DNA from: Planococcus maritimus
GTDB lineage: Bacteria > Bacillota > Bacilli > Bacillales_A > Planococcaceae
Direction of reading: 5' to 3'
Assembly: GCF_001592825.1 (NCBI RefSeq)
Contig: NZ_LTZG01000041.1
Span: 110,680 to 174,679, forward strand
Length of the DNA stretch: 64,000 nt
Positions 30,142 through 38,051 of this stretch are shown one piece after another. The position numbers were made by a program, and so were the translations under genes. The notes under the pieces are model-generated. The model was not told where the DNA came from. It saw only the letters and a list, made by a program, of their open reading frames with translations, and did no database searches. How positions within the stretch are numbered: position 1 is the first letter of the stretch; the number at the start of each line of letters is the position of its first letter.

Positions 30142-30477
30142 ATGGTGAGGATATTGATCACAATTGAGAAATGGAATTACGAGGTGATCGAGGATCATCG
30201 CGAAGGGTTCCAGCAAGAAGCGTTCGAGAACAGGTATAGCGATATTCTGGCCAAATACGATTACATCCTGGGCGACTGGGGATACGGGCAGCTTCGTTTA
30301 AAAGGATTTTTTGACGATACCAATAATAAAGCAAGCTACGATACAAAGATTAGCACGCTTCAAGATTATTTATACGAATACTGCAATTTTGGATGCTCTT
30401 ATTTTGTTTTGAAAAAGGCAGGAAAAGCGCCTGAACCGGAAGTGCAGGAACACCTGGAAACCCCCGAGGCGGATTGA
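30142..30477 (+). CDS. yutD: YutD family protein
   Basis: A 111-residue cytosolic protein. DKYDYILGDWGYGQLRLKGFF-type sequence (KYDYILGDWGYGQLRLKGFF) and LYEYCNFGCSYFVLKK are characteristic of the YutD (DUF1027) family. The start is uncertain: ATG 30142 has a weak AGGT before it, while GTG 30145 or TTG 30154 are in frame. Function unknown. The stop codon lies inside the terminator stem. Confidence 0.8.
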   Translation: MVRILITIEKWNYEVIEDHREGFQQEAFENRYSDILAKYDYILGDWGYGQLRLKGFFDDTNNKASYDTKISTLQDYLYEYCNFGCSYFVLKKAGKAPEPEVQEHLETPEAD

Positions 30478-30496
30478 GCCGCTGGGGGTTTTTTTG
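30458..30496 (+). terminator. Terminator of yutD
   Basis: ACCCCCGAGGCGG and CCGCTGGGGGT, then T run; overlaps the stop codon. Confidence 0.88.
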
Positions 30497-30560
30497 TGTC
30501 TGTATGATATGATAGAGAAGAAAAGACACAGCGAGAAACAGCTAAATGGAGGGACTTATT

Positions 30561-31019
30561 ATGTACTTTATCGACCGTGGAAACATCAAGCAAGCCATCA
30601 CCTATATGGATGCACTCATCGCATTATATGAAGAGAACGGCAGCTGGGAAACTTTAAAAGACGAATTGGCTTTGGAGCGTCTCGCACTCGGGGCGATTGA
30701 AGCGGTGATCGACGTCGGAAATTCCATGATCGATGGTTTTATTATGCGCGATCCGGGTAGTTACGAAGATATCATCGATATACTCGTGGATGAAAAAGTG
30801 ATCACTGAAGAAATGGACCAACCGTTAAAAGAGCTTGTTGGACTGCGCAAGATGCTGGTGCGTGAATTTATTGCGGTCGACCATGCCGAAATCAAGCGGG
30901 TGCTGGACGCCCACTTGGACAGCCTGAAGCAATTCGGCCCTAAAGTGGCCCATTACCTTGAGCATGAACTCGGCCCGGTTTCTGCGTTTATCCCGGAGAA
31001 CGAAAATGGAAAAAATTAA
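30561..31019 (+). CDS. yutE: DUF86/HepT-like HEPN domain protein (YutE-like)
   Basis: A 152-residue helical protein of the DUF86 family (HEPN superfamily, which includes HepT RNases). The family motif R-x4-6-H is present as REFIAVDH. In toxin-antitoxin pairs HepT sits next to an MNT nucleotidyltransferase; none is here, and YutE in Bacillus is likewise solitary, so a housekeeping role is likely. ATG 30561 follows GGAGGGA. It overlaps yutF by 14 bp. Confidence 0.85.
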   Translation: MYFIDRGNIKQAITYMDALIALYEENGSWETLKDELALERLALGAIEAVIDVGNSMIDGFIMRDPGSYEDIIDILVDEKVITEEMDQPLKELVGLRKMLVREFIAVDHAEIKRVLDAHLDSLKQFGPKVAHYLEHELGPVSAFIPENENGKN

Positions 31020-31779
31020 ACGCTACAAAGCTTATTGTTTGGATTTGGACGGCACTGTGTACCGGGGCGAGGCACCGGTACAAGAAGCTGCCCGATTCGT
31101 CAGCCGCTTGCAAGAAGATGGCATTGAAGCTTTTTATGTGACGAACAACGCTTCTAAAACACAGGACCAATTATACGAAAAACTGAAACGAGTTGGGGTC
31201 CAGGCCGATAAATCGCGTATTATGTCTTCAGCGGTAGCGGCAGCGAAATACATCAAGCGCTGGTATCCTGGACGCACAGTTTACTTGATCGGTTCAGATG
31301 GCTTGAAAGAGGCACTTGATGCAGAAGGAATTGAGCGCGTCGAACAGCAGGCAGATATCGTTTTGATGGGCCTTGATCTGCAGATTTCGTATGACAAGCT
31401 ATCCCGTGCTTGTCTTGAAGTGCAAAAGGGAGCCGTCTTCTTGTCGACCAATAAGGATTTGGCATTCCCTTCAGAACAAGGGTTTCTGCCGGGCAACGGG
31501 TCCTTTACAGCCGTAGTATCCAAAGCGACAGATGTTGACCCCGTATTTATCGGCAAGCCGGAAATCCATATGCTCGAAGCAATCCAGCAGGAATGGGGAT
31601 TCGAAAAAGAGGATATGGTGATGATCGGGGATAACTACGATACTGATATACAAGCGGGTATCCGTTTTGGCATCGATACGGTCCATGTCAACACGGGCGT
31701 GACCTCGATGGATGCCGTCATGCAAAAAGATTATCCTCCGACACATCTGCTTGAAAATCTTGGTTTTTGGAAACATTAA
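31006..31779 (+). CDS. yutF: HAD-family phosphatase, NagD/AraL-type (YutF-like)
   Basis: A 257-residue haloacid dehalogenase-type phosphatase. The nucleophile motif is CLDLDGTVYRG (Asp13, Asp15), motif II is FYVTNNASK, and motif IV is MIGDNYDTDIQAG. The NagD subfamily has a C2 cap and acts on small phosphorylated metabolites. ATG 31006 lies within the end of yutE after GGAGAACG, so the genes are coupled. Confidence 0.88.
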   Translation: MEKIKRYKAYCLDLDGTVYRGEAPVQEAARFVSRLQEDGIEAFYVTNNASKTQDQLYEKLKRVGVQADKSRIMSSAVAAAKYIKRWYPGRTVYLIGSDGLKEALDAEGIERVEQQADIVLMGLDLQISYDKLSRACLEVQKGAVFLSTNKDLAFPSEQGFLPGNGSFTAVVSKATDVDPVFIGKPEIHMLEAIQQEWGFEKEDMVMIGDNYDTDIQAGIRFGIDTVHVNTGVTSMDAVMQKDYPPTHLLENLGFWKH

Positions 31780-31806
31780 AAAAGCCGCTCAACAGGCGGC
31801 TTAAAA
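31777..31806 (-). terminator. Terminator between yutF and yuzB
   Basis: AAGCCGC and GCGGCTT. The long T run is on the minus strand, so it mainly ends yuzB; it may also stop yutF weakly. Confidence 0.75.
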
Positions 31807-32037
31807 CAAAGGATTTTCCTCTATGAATGTATAGATTTTCTGGGTTAGCTCTTCAGGGGTGTCCGCTTCCACAATTTCACCATTAACGAGTGCAAATAAG
31901 GATTCAGCGCATTGGCTACAATAGCTTAAACAACCATATTCGAGTACATCCAGATTCGGGTCTTGCTCTAATTTTGCAAAAGACTCTTCTGAACCATTGG
32001 CAAGATTGCTCATGCAAAATTCAATAATCGGATTCAT
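31801..32037 (-). CDS. yuzB: YuzB family protein (UPF0349)
   Basis: A 78-residue protein with Cys8 and a cluster YGCLSYCSQC, resembling a thioredoxin-like [2Fe-2S] ferredoxin fold. The family is conserved in Bacilli and lies beside yutJ, as here, but its role is not established. It is read divergently from yutJ, so the Rex-box region (32038-32187) serves as its upstream region too. AGGTGAGC precedes the ATG. Confidence 0.85.
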   Translation of the reverse strand: MNPIIEFCMSNLANGSEESFAKLEQDPNLDVLEYGCLSYCSQCAESLFALVNGEIVEADTPEELTQKIYTFIEENPLF

Positions 32038-32113
32038 TCAGCTCACCTCACTACTAGAAAATCCTACCGTGTTTCCGTTCAACCGTCAATTAATTGATTT
32101 TGCCGAGAAATGA

Positions 32114-32142
32114 TTGTGAAAGTTATCACAATCAGCTATACT
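32114..32142 (+). promoter_or_regulatory. Rex-type operator overlapping the yutJ promoter
   Basis: A perfect palindrome TTGTGA-N6-TCACAA at 32114-32131 matches the consensus for the NADH-sensing repressor Rex. Its left arm is also the -35 hexamer (TTGTGA), 17 bp before TATACT at 32137-32142. Binding should block RNA polymerase when NADH/NAD is low. Confidence 0.85.
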
Positions 32143-32187
32143 CATATTTGGAATCTACAGCAGAATGACGGGCTAAAGGAGAATTAT

Positions 32188-33255
32188 ATGAAGAAACTAG
32201 TCTTATTAGGCGGCGGCTATGGCAATATGAGGGTCTTGCTTCGGCTTTTGCCGAATAATTTCCCGCAAGACATGGAAATTATCCTCATCGACCGTACGCC
32301 TTTTCACAGTATGAAAACGGAATTTTACGCACTCGCGGCAGGCACCGAATCTGACCATGAGGTACGTGTCCCGTTTCCGGAACACGAACGCCTGAAAATC
32401 GTCAATGGGGAAATACGCGAAATCGGCCTGGAGGAAAAGTGCATCTTCTTGGAAGATGGCCAGCGCATCGCATACGATGACTTGGTCATTGGGCTTGGCT
32501 GCATCGACAAATACCACGGCGTGCCGGGGGCGGATGAGTTCACATACAGCATCCAGACCATCGGCAATTCCCGGAAAACTTACGAAGCCTTACTTGGCTT
32601 GAAATCAGGAGCTACTGTCGGTGTCGTCGGTGCAGGACTTAGCGGCATTGAACTTGCGAGTGAATTACGTGAAAGCCGTAAAGATCTGCAGATCAAGTTA
32701 TTTGACCGCAGTCCGCGGATTTTGCGCGACTTCCCGGAACGGCTCAGCAATTTCGTTAAAAAATGGTTCGATAACAATAACGTCGATGTCGTCTCTAATT
32801 CAAATATCACGAAAGTAGAGCCAAACCTGCTGCACAATCACGAAGAAACGATTCCGGTCGATGCAGTGGTCTGGACGGCAGGCATCCAGCCGGTTAAACC
32901 AGTGCGCGATTTGAATTTGGAAAGCGATAGCAGCGGCCGCGTCGTCATCAACCAATACCACCAATTGCCAAACGACGAGAATGTTTACGTAGTTGGGGAT
33001 TGTGCGGCACTTCCAATGGCGCCTTCTGCACAATTGGCGGAAGAACAAGCAGAACAGATTGTCAAAGTGCTACGCATGAAGTGGAAAGGCGAAGCGTTGC
33101 CTGAGACGATGCCAGAGATTAAGCTCAAAGGTTTCCTCGGCTCACTCGGGAAAAAACAAGGCTTTGCTTACCTCGCAGACCGTACCGTCACCGGGCGCAT
33201 AGCGCGTTTGATGAAATCAGGCGTCTTATGGATGTACAAATGGCATAATGGGTGA
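32188..33255 (+). CDS. yutJ: NADH dehydrogenase-like FAD protein (YutJ-like)
   Basis: A 355-residue two-dinucleotide-domain flavoprotein of the type II NADH dehydrogenase family. FAD site: LLGGGYGNM near the N-terminus; NAD(P)H site: GVVGAGLSGIELASEL around residue 150; and VYVVGDCAALPMAP before the C-terminus. It is about 50 residues shorter than the Ndh at 34558. ATG 32188 follows AAAGGAG. A Rex box overlaps its promoter, so it should be tuned to redox state. Confidence 0.88.
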   Translation: MKKLVLLGGGYGNMRVLLRLLPNNFPQDMEIILIDRTPFHSMKTEFYALAAGTESDHEVRVPFPEHERLKIVNGEIREIGLEEKCIFLEDGQRIAYDDLVIGLGCIDKYHGVPGADEFTYSIQTIGNSRKTYEALLGLKSGATVGVVGAGLSGIELASELRESRKDLQIKLFDRSPRILRDFPERLSNFVKKWFDNNNVDVVSNSNITKVEPNLLHNHEETIPVDAVVWTAGIQPVKPVRDLNLESDSSGRVVINQYHQLPNDENVYVVGDCAALPMAPSAQLAEEQAEQIVKVLRMKWKGEALPETMPEIKLKGFLGSLGKKQGFAYLADRTVTGRIARLMKSGVLWMYKWHNG

Positions 33256-33257
33256 AT

Positions 33258-33286
33258 AAAAAAGCGCTCTGAGGAGCGCTTTTTTA
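33258..33286. terminator. Bidirectional terminator between yutJ and yuzD
   Basis: AAAAAAGCGCTC and GGAGCGCTTTTTT; A/T runs on both sides serve both strands. Confidence 0.9.
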
Positions 33287-33287
33287 T

Positions 33288-33614
33288 TTATTCAGCAGCG
33301 GAAAAGCCGTGTTTCTCAAGTTCTTGGTAGACGGGTTTCAATTGGATATAGCCTTCGCCAACCACTTCGCCTTCGATCAGTACGAGTGGATAGAAAAATT
33401 CATCTTCCAAAATGCGTTCCGCATACTCTTGTTGCTTGGCATCTTGCAGCGGTTTCTCAATATCGATATAGCTTATTGAAAATGGCTGGTCTTTGTATTT
33501 TCGCGAGATGGCCGCCTCGAGCCATTCGTAGGTATCTTTAGACGACGGGGCATTTACACAGCTGGCGCAGATCTGGTCGGTTCCGTAAACTTCGATGTTC
33601 GGTTTTTTTGTCAT
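33288..33614 (-). CDS. yuzD: YuzD family protein (DUF1462)
   Basis: A 108-residue protein with a thioredoxin-like start: EVYGTDQICASC places CxxC at Cys16 and Cys19, followed by a helix and VLIEGEVVGEGYIQLKPV. The family is conserved in Bacilli, next to Fe-S carrier genes as here, and is a candidate disulfide or metal-binding protein. CAGGAGG precedes the ATG on the minus strand. Divergent from the NfuA-like gene with 83 bp between. Confidence 0.85.
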   Translation of the reverse strand: MTKKPNIEVYGTDQICASCVNAPSSKDTYEWLEAAISRKYKDQPFSISYIDIEKPLQDAKQQEYAERILEDEFFYPLVLIEGEVVGEGYIQLKPVYQELEKHGFSAAE

Positions 33615-33697
33615 GGATAATGGCCTCCTGAAAATTCATTATTGGCTTTTTGTGCTTATTCACATTATAATGATTGTAATGAAAGGAGTCGATAGAA

Positions 33698-33934
33698 ATG
33701 ACTGAAGCTATGATGGAAGATCAAGTAATGGAAGTCTTAGATAAATTACGGCCATTCCTTTTGCGCGACGGGGGAGACTGTGAATTGGTAGATGTAGAGG
33801 ACGGCATTGTGAAATTGCGCCTACTCGGAGCTTGTGGCAGCTGCCCAAGTTCGACGATCACATTGAAAGCGGGCATCGAACGCGCGCTCGTTGAAGAAGT
33901 TCCTGGCGTTGTTGAAGTGGAACAAGTCTTTTAA
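33698..33934 (+). CDS. yutI: NifU C-terminal (Nfu) Fe-S carrier (YutI-like)
   Basis: A 78-residue Nfu domain protein that carries and delivers [4Fe-4S] clusters. The CxxC is Cys46-Cys49 in [10 protein letters not shown]. It probably hands clusters made by SufBCD to target enzymes. AAAGGAGTCG precedes the ATG. The next gene is an A-type carrier, so the pair forms a cluster-delivery neighbourhood. Confidence 0.93.
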   Translation: MTEAMMEDQVMEVLDKLRPFLLRDGGDCELVDVEDGIVKLRLLGACGSCPSSTITLKAGIERALVEEVPGVVEVEQVF

Positions 33935-34013
33935 TGTCCAGGGGCCTGCTACAGGTCCCTTTTTATGTCTGCCCCATGCGGGTAGCAAAATGGAAAAGAA
34001 AGGGTGAACGTAG

Positions 34014-34376
34014 ATGACACAAGTTGTAGAAATTACAGAAGCCGCTTCTTTCCAAGTGAAGGAAATGATGCGCCATAACGAAGAGGAAGGGTCCTTCCTG
34101 CGCGTCGCTGTTAAAGGCGGCGGATGCAGCGGTTTGACTTATGGCATGGGTTTCGAGCCGGAAGCTTCTGATGCGGACGATCAATACGAACAACACGGTA
34201 TCCGTATTTTGATCAATAAAGAAGATGCCCCGATTTTGCAAGGAACGATCGTGGATTACAAACAGTCCTTGATGGGCGGAGGCTTCACGATCGACAATCC
34301 GAACGCCATTGCCTCATGTGGTTGCGGAACGAGTTTCCGTACTGCGAAAAAAGCAGGGACTCCTGAAAACTGCTGA
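34014..34376 (+). CDS. yutM: A-type Fe-S carrier (HesB/IscA family, YutM-like)
   Basis: A 120-residue A-type carrier with the three conserved cysteines: Cys38 in GGGCSGLTYG and Cys102/Cys104 in SCGCGTSF. It transfers clusters or iron to apo-proteins. AAAGGGTGAACG precedes the ATG. It lies 79 bp after the Nfu gene, possibly in the same transcript, and is followed by a clear terminator. Confidence 0.93.
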   Translation: MTQVVEITEAASFQVKEMMRHNEEEGSFLRVAVKGGGCSGLTYGMGFEPEASDADDQYEQHGIRILINKEDAPILQGTIVDYKQSLMGGGFTIDNPNAIASCGCGTSFRTAKKAGTPENC

Positions 34377-34382
34377 TGCAAG

Positions 34383-34414
34383 AACCCGCTTTGTGACAAA
34401 AGCGGGTTTTTTTA
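34383..34414 (+). terminator. Terminator of the yutI-yutM unit
   Basis: AACCCGCTTT and AAAGCGGGTT, then T run. Confidence 0.92.
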
Positions 34415-34456
34415 TTTTCGTTTCGATTACGCATCTTGTGCTGAGGCATTCAACTG

Positions 34457-34485
34457 TTGAAAAGCATTTGCAAAAGGGCTAATAT
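34457..34485 (+). promoter_or_regulatory. Promoter of the type II NADH dehydrogenase gene
   Basis: TTGAAA (34457-34462), 17-bp spacer, TAATAT (34480-34485), about 70 bp before the start codon. No Rex box is visible here, unlike at yutJ. Confidence 0.55.
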
Positions 34486-34557
34486 AGAGGATAGGTGTTT
34501 ACTGGATTCGGTTTTATTATTTCCGGTACATAAAATGACTTGAAGGTGGTTGCGATT

Positions 34558-35775
34558 GTGTTGAAAAGACCGTCAATATTAGTATTAGGTGCAGGCTATG
34601 GTGGCTTGACTACTGTAGTGAACTTGCAAAAAGAATTTGGGACAGACGCTGCGGACATTACGCTGATCAACAAAAATGAATATCATTACGAAAGCACGTG
34701 GCTTCACGAAGCGGCAGCAGGAACATTGCTTCCGGAACAAGTGCGCTACGATATCGCAGACGTCATCGATACGGGCAAAGTCAATTTTGTCCAAGCTACT
34801 GTTGAAGGCATCGACGTTGACAGCAAAAAAGTTTCGACTGACAACGGGGAATTCACTTATGATTACCTCGTGATCGGACTTGGCTTTGAAGGGGAAACAT
34901 TCGGGATCGAAGGCCTGGACACATATGCGTTGTCGATTGCCAACGTAAAAGCTGCGCGTTATATCCGCGAGCACATTGAATTCCAATTTGCGACTTGGTC
35001 CACTGAAGATGTGAAAAACGACAGCCGTTTGACGATCGTTGTCGGAGGAGCTGGCTTTACGGGAATCGAATTCCTTGGGGAACTTGCGAACCGTGTGCCT
35101 GAACTATGTAAAGAATATGATGTGCCACGTGAAAAAGTGCGCGTTATCTGCGTAGAGGCTGCACCGATGGTCTTGCCAGGATTCGATCCTGAATTGGTAG
35201 ACTATGCTGTTGGCCATCTTCAAGCGAAAGGCATTGAGTTCTCTATCGGAACGCCTGTCGTAGAAGCGACTCCAGAAGGCGTGAAGATCAAGAAGAATGA
35301 TGATGAGTTTGAATTCATCTATGCTGGCACAGTTGTTTGGGCAGCTGGTGTCCGCGGAAACCGCTTGATTGAAGAAACATCGATCGAGAGCATGCGCGCA
35401 CGCATTAAAGTCGAAAAAGACATGCGTGCACCGGGCTACTCCGATGTGTTCATCGTCGGTGACTGCGCATTGATGATCAACGAAGAAACGAACCGTCCAT
35501 ATCCGCCAACTGCACAGATTGCGATGCAGCAAGGCGAACGCATTGCGAAAAACATTAAAGCACTTGCGGGAGAAGGCTCGACTGAAGAGTTCGTACCGGA
35601 CTTGAAAGGAACTGTTTGCTCACTAGGCGATGAAGATGCAATCGGCGTCGTATTCGGCAAAAAGGTAACAGGAAAACGCGCGTCATTCATGAAGAAAATG
35701 ATCGACAACCGTGCCTTGTATATGATTGGTGGACCTGGACTTGTCTTGAAAAAAGGTAAATTCAAGGTACTATAA
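34558..35775 (+). CDS. Type II NADH dehydrogenase (YumB-like)
   Basis: A 405-residue flavoprotein that oxidises NADH and reduces menaquinone without pumping protons. FAD site: [12 protein letters not shown] at the N-terminus; NADH site: [19 protein letters not shown]-binding end: [11 protein letters not shown]. The C-terminal amphipathic segment would bind the membrane face. I chose GTG 34558 because GAAGGTGG lies 9 bases upstream; TTG 34561 is possible. A single gene with its own promoter and terminator. Confidence 0.9.
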   Translation: MLKRPSILVLGAGYGGLTTVVNLQKEFGTDAADITLINKNEYHYESTWLHEAAAGTLLPEQVRYDIADVIDTGKVNFVQATVEGIDVDSKKVSTDNGEFTYDYLVIGLGFEGETFGIEGLDTYALSIANVKAARYIREHIEFQFATWSTEDVKNDSRLTIVVGGAGFTGIEFLGELANRVPELCKEYDVPREKVRVICVEAAPMVLPGFDPELVDYAVGHLQAKGIEFSIGTPVVEATPEGVKIKKNDDEFEFIYAGTVVWAAGVRGNRLIEETSIESMRARIKVEKDMRAPGYSDVFIVGDCALMINEETNRPYPPTAQIAMQQGERIAKNIKALAGEGSTEEFVPDLKGTVCSLGDEDAIGVVFGKKVTGKRASFMKKMIDNRALYMIGGPGLVLKKGKFKVL

Positions 35776-35780
35776 GAATG

Positions 35781-35810
35781 AAAGCCTCCCAGTGCGGGAG
35801 GCTTTTTTTC
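35781..35810 (+). terminator. Terminator of the NADH dehydrogenase gene
   Basis: AAAGCCTCCC and GGGAGGCTTT, then T run. Confidence 0.92.
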
Positions 35811-35834
35811 ACATGGCAAGAAGGAGGGGCATCT

Positions 35835-36335
35835 ATGTCAAAAAGCAAAAGAGGAGACGTCTGGCTCGGTGCTGCCGGGCTAGTCGTAAATCAAAAGAAT
35901 GAATGGCTCGTTGTCAAAAAGCGTTACGGCGGGCTACATGGCAAGTGGTCATTGCCAGCGGGATTCGTCGAAAAAGACGAAACCGTGGATCAAGCAGCGT
36001 TGAGGGAAGTCAAGGAAGAAACCGGTATTGATTGTCGCTTGCTTGGTATGATCGGCTTTCGCTCAGGCGTTATCAAAGGGAGAATTAGCGATAACATGGC
36101 AGTTTTTTTGTTGAGTCCAATTGAGGATGGTCAGGCCATCCAGGCACAGCAAGAAGAGCTGTACGAAGCTGCCTGGCGTACACCTGCAGAGTTATCAATT
36201 GATGAAGACGCTTCAGTCATGCTGCACGAGATGGCTTCCTATATCGTTGAAGAGGGCTTCGAGCCGATAGAAGATGTCGACCCTGGACATATCTTTGGTT
36301 ATACCGACTACAAATTATTTTTCCGGCATAAATAG
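35835..36335 (+). CDS. Nudix hydrolase
   Basis: A 166-residue Nudix protein. The Nudix box runs from Gly43 to Ile65: GFVEKDET...REVKEETGI, matching GX5EX7REUXEEXGU. It should hydrolyse a nucleoside diphosphate linked to another group. AGAAGGAGGGG precedes ATG 35835, just past the terminator of the previous gene. Substrate unknown. Confidence 0.92.
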   Translation: MSKSKRGDVWLGAAGLVVNQKNEWLVVKKRYGGLHGKWSLPAGFVEKDETVDQAALREVKEETGIDCRLLGMIGFRSGVIKGRISDNMAVFLLSPIEDGQAIQAQQEELYEAAWRTPAELSIDEDASVMLHEMASYIVEEGFEPIEDVDPGHIFGYTDYKLFFRHK

Positions 36336-36402
36336 CCTTAAACTAATTAACAGATTATTTTGAAATAATAAGAAAAAAGAAGTATAGAAGAGAAAAAATG
36401 AG

Positions 36403-36440
36403 AAAAAGGCGTTTGTATCCGTTTACAAACAGCCTTTTTT
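36403..36440 (+). terminator. Terminator after the Nudix gene
   Basis: AAAAGGC-GTTTGTA paired with TACAAAC-AGCCTTTT (one bulge), then T run. Confidence 0.85.
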
Positions 36441-36514
36441 ATTTGCGGCGAGTTGCGATACGTGATATATTACCAATTATCAGAATATTAAAAACAACAG
36501 AGGAGGTGTTTCGA

Positions 36515-36643
36515 ATGACAGTCTTCAAGAAAAGAGCAACTGGCAACCATTGCCCTTACTGCGCGGGCCAAGGATATTTCCAATTACGGTTGGGCGGCTC
36601 CGAAACGTGCTCCTGCTGTTCAGGATCTGGAAAAAACAAATAA
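36515..36643 (+). CDS. yuiA: Small zinc-finger-like protein (YuiA-like)
   Basis: A 42-residue protein with two CxxC pairs, CPYCAGQGYF and CSCCSGSG, resembling half of a DnaJ-type zinc ribbon (CxxCxGxG). It matches the size, motif and chromosomal position of Bacillus YuiA. GAGGAGGTG precedes ATG 36515. Function unknown. Its terminator is the one duplicated around repeat copy C. Confidence 0.82.
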   Translation: MTVFKKRATGNHCPYCAGQGYFQLRLGGSETCSCCSGSGKNK

Positions 36644-36655
36644 ACTATGAACACA

Positions 36656-36689
36656 CAAAAGAGCAGCTATGCAGCTGCTCTTTTTTTTT
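36656..36689 (+). terminator. yuiA terminator, first copy of a 31-bp direct repeat
   Basis: AGAGCAGCTATGCAGCTGCTCT hairpin (AGAGCAGC with GCTGCTCT) and nine T. Bases 36656-36686 are identical to 36927-36957. Confidence 0.92.
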
Positions 36690-36926
36690 AGAGTGTTGAA
36701 GAAGTCTATGATCCGCTAACAAATAAGAGAGAAAATCGCTATTTCTACATTTAATATACAATGATCTTCCTAAGTATTTGGAGAAGCGTTCGCTCGACCC
36801 CAGTGGATCAGCGAGACGACCGAGACCCCGCAAGACGCGAAGCGGCTGAGGAGGCTTGGGCGCGAGCCCACGGAGTCGTGCGATAAGCTTCGGAAAATAC
36901 AACTTCCTATCTTTCTCGAGAGCCTG
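36687..36926 (+). repeat. Terminator-nested intergenic repeat, copy C
   Basis: A 240-bp element in opposite orientation to copy A (9660-9895). The core at 36772-36900 matches copy A at about 122 of 129 bases. Its ends read AGAGTGTTGAAGAAGTCT and TTTCTCGAGAGCCTG, which are weakly inverted. It is enclosed by an exact 31-bp direct repeat that is the yuiA terminator. No transposase is encoded. With the two terminators it accounts for nearly all of the 421 bp between yuiA and yuiB. Confidence 0.88.
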
Positions 36927-36957
36927 CAAAAGAGCAGCTATGCAGCTGCTCTTTTTT
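36927..36957 (+). terminator. Second copy of the yuiA terminator
   Basis: Identical 31 bp to 36656-36686, on the far side of repeat copy C. Confidence 0.92.
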
Positions 36958-37064
36958 CATGGACTGCGCCCTTCTGTGACAAAGTCATGAATACTGTTCC
37001 TCCACATTGAAAGGGCCTTAGGTTTCGGGTAAACTGAGGAAAGGAATAACGGAGGTTAGAGTCC

Positions 37065-37394
37065 ATGAACAGTTCATTTACCATTGTCCAATTGATCATT
37101 TCCATCTTGCTTTTTTATGTAATGTTTTTCGGCATCGGCTTTCTGTTGAACATGCTGCTGCGTATGACGTGGCTCATGGCAGTTGTCTACCCGGTTGTCA
37201 TTTTGCTTGTCATTGACGATGTCGGCGTGTTTGATTATTTTACGGCTCCAGGTGAATCCTTTGCCATGCTCGGAGATACAATCCGTTCGTTGACGGGCAG
37301 CGATATTGCCGTCCTGACAGCCGGTTTTCTCGGGGCAGTTACTTCGGGATTTGTCATGAAAATATTGCGCAAGATGGGGTATCAAATGTTTTGA
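37065..37394 (+). CDS. yuiB: YuiB family membrane protein
   Basis: A 109-residue protein with three hydrophobic helices: about residues 8-30, 36-55 and 80-100. It matches the conserved YuiB family by size, topology and position beside yuiA and yuiD. Function unknown. ACGGAGG precedes the ATG. A strong bidirectional terminator separates it from the convergent yuiD. Confidence 0.8.
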   Translation: MNSSFTIVQLIISILLFYVMFFGIGFLLNMLLRMTWLMAVVYPVVILLVIDDVGVFDYFTAPGESFAMLGDTIRSLTGSDIAVLTAGFLGAVTSGFVMKILRKMGYQMF

Positions 37395-37406
37395 TCCCAA
37401 TTATCG

Positions 37407-37445
37407 AAAAAGCCGGTCCGCAAATTTGCGGGCCGGCTTTTTTTT
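37407..37445. terminator. Bidirectional terminator between yuiB and yuiD
   Basis: AAAAGCCGGTCCGCAAA and TTTGCGGGCCGGCTTTT, then T run. Confidence 0.93.
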
Positions 37446-37917
37446 AGAGCATGCTATAGAAGACGACGGACAGCGCAATTCCCGTCAGTGCCCCCATGAA
37501 CACTTCACTCGGTTTGTGGCCGAGCAGCGTTTTGAGTTCCTCTATTTTCTCTTCCTCTTTTTTGGATGGCCATTTACGGGTTTCTTCCATAAAGTTATTC
37601 AAATCTTGGCGCAAGCGATTGATGGTCAATGCCTGTTGCCCAGCCTGAAAACGCACCCCTGTCGCGTCATACATCGTGATGACTGCAAAAAGGGCAGAGA
37701 CAGCGAAGACAGTCGACGAAATGCCTGCCTCATAAGCGACTGCTGTTGTCAGTGAGGTCACGGCTGCAGAATGAGAACTCGGCATTCCGCCGGTCGAAGT
37801 GAAAAGACCCCAGTTCAATTCTCGTGTAACTGCATATTGAATGGGGATTTTAACGAATTGGGCGAAAAAAATCGCAAACAACGCAATCATTAATGGCGTA
37901 TTTGATAAGAGTTCCAT
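37444..37917 (-). CDS. yuiD: Divergent PAP2 family membrane protein (YuiD-like)
   Basis: A 157-residue membrane protein of the DUF212 / divergent PAP2 family. TSTGGMPSSHSAAV is the phosphatase-like motif, and DATGVRFQAGQQA follows the third helix. I place the start at ATG 37917 (MELLSNTP), in line with the family's N-terminus and a GGAAGGGG upstream; an in-frame start at 37965 would add 16 atypical residues. Substrate unknown. Confidence 0.85.
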   Translation of the reverse strand: MELLSNTPLMIALFAIFFAQFVKIPIQYAVTRELNWGLFTSTGGMPSSHSAAVTSLTTAVAYEAGISSTVFAVSALFAVITMYDATGVRFQAGQQALTINRLRQDLNNFMEETRKWPSKKEEEKIEELKTLLGHKPSEVFMGALTGIALSVVFYSML

Positions 37918-38051
37918 TTGGCCAACAGCCCCTTCCACATAAATTCCGTACAGAAAGTATATCATATGCCTGTCCTGGCACGCGCTTCATGCCACTATTC
38001 CGGAAGCCGAAGGAATGATACACTGAAGATGCAGCTAAAAGGAGGATACCT

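Noticed and set aside
30561..31019. HepT-like toxin of a HepT-MNT toxin-antitoxin pair
   Set aside because: No nucleotidyltransferase partner is adjacent, and the gene is part of a conserved yut cluster, so a toxin call is not supported.
36645..36929. 94-codon frame through repeat C
   Set aside because: Same repeat-derived peptide as in copy A; it includes the terminator sequence and lacks gene signals.
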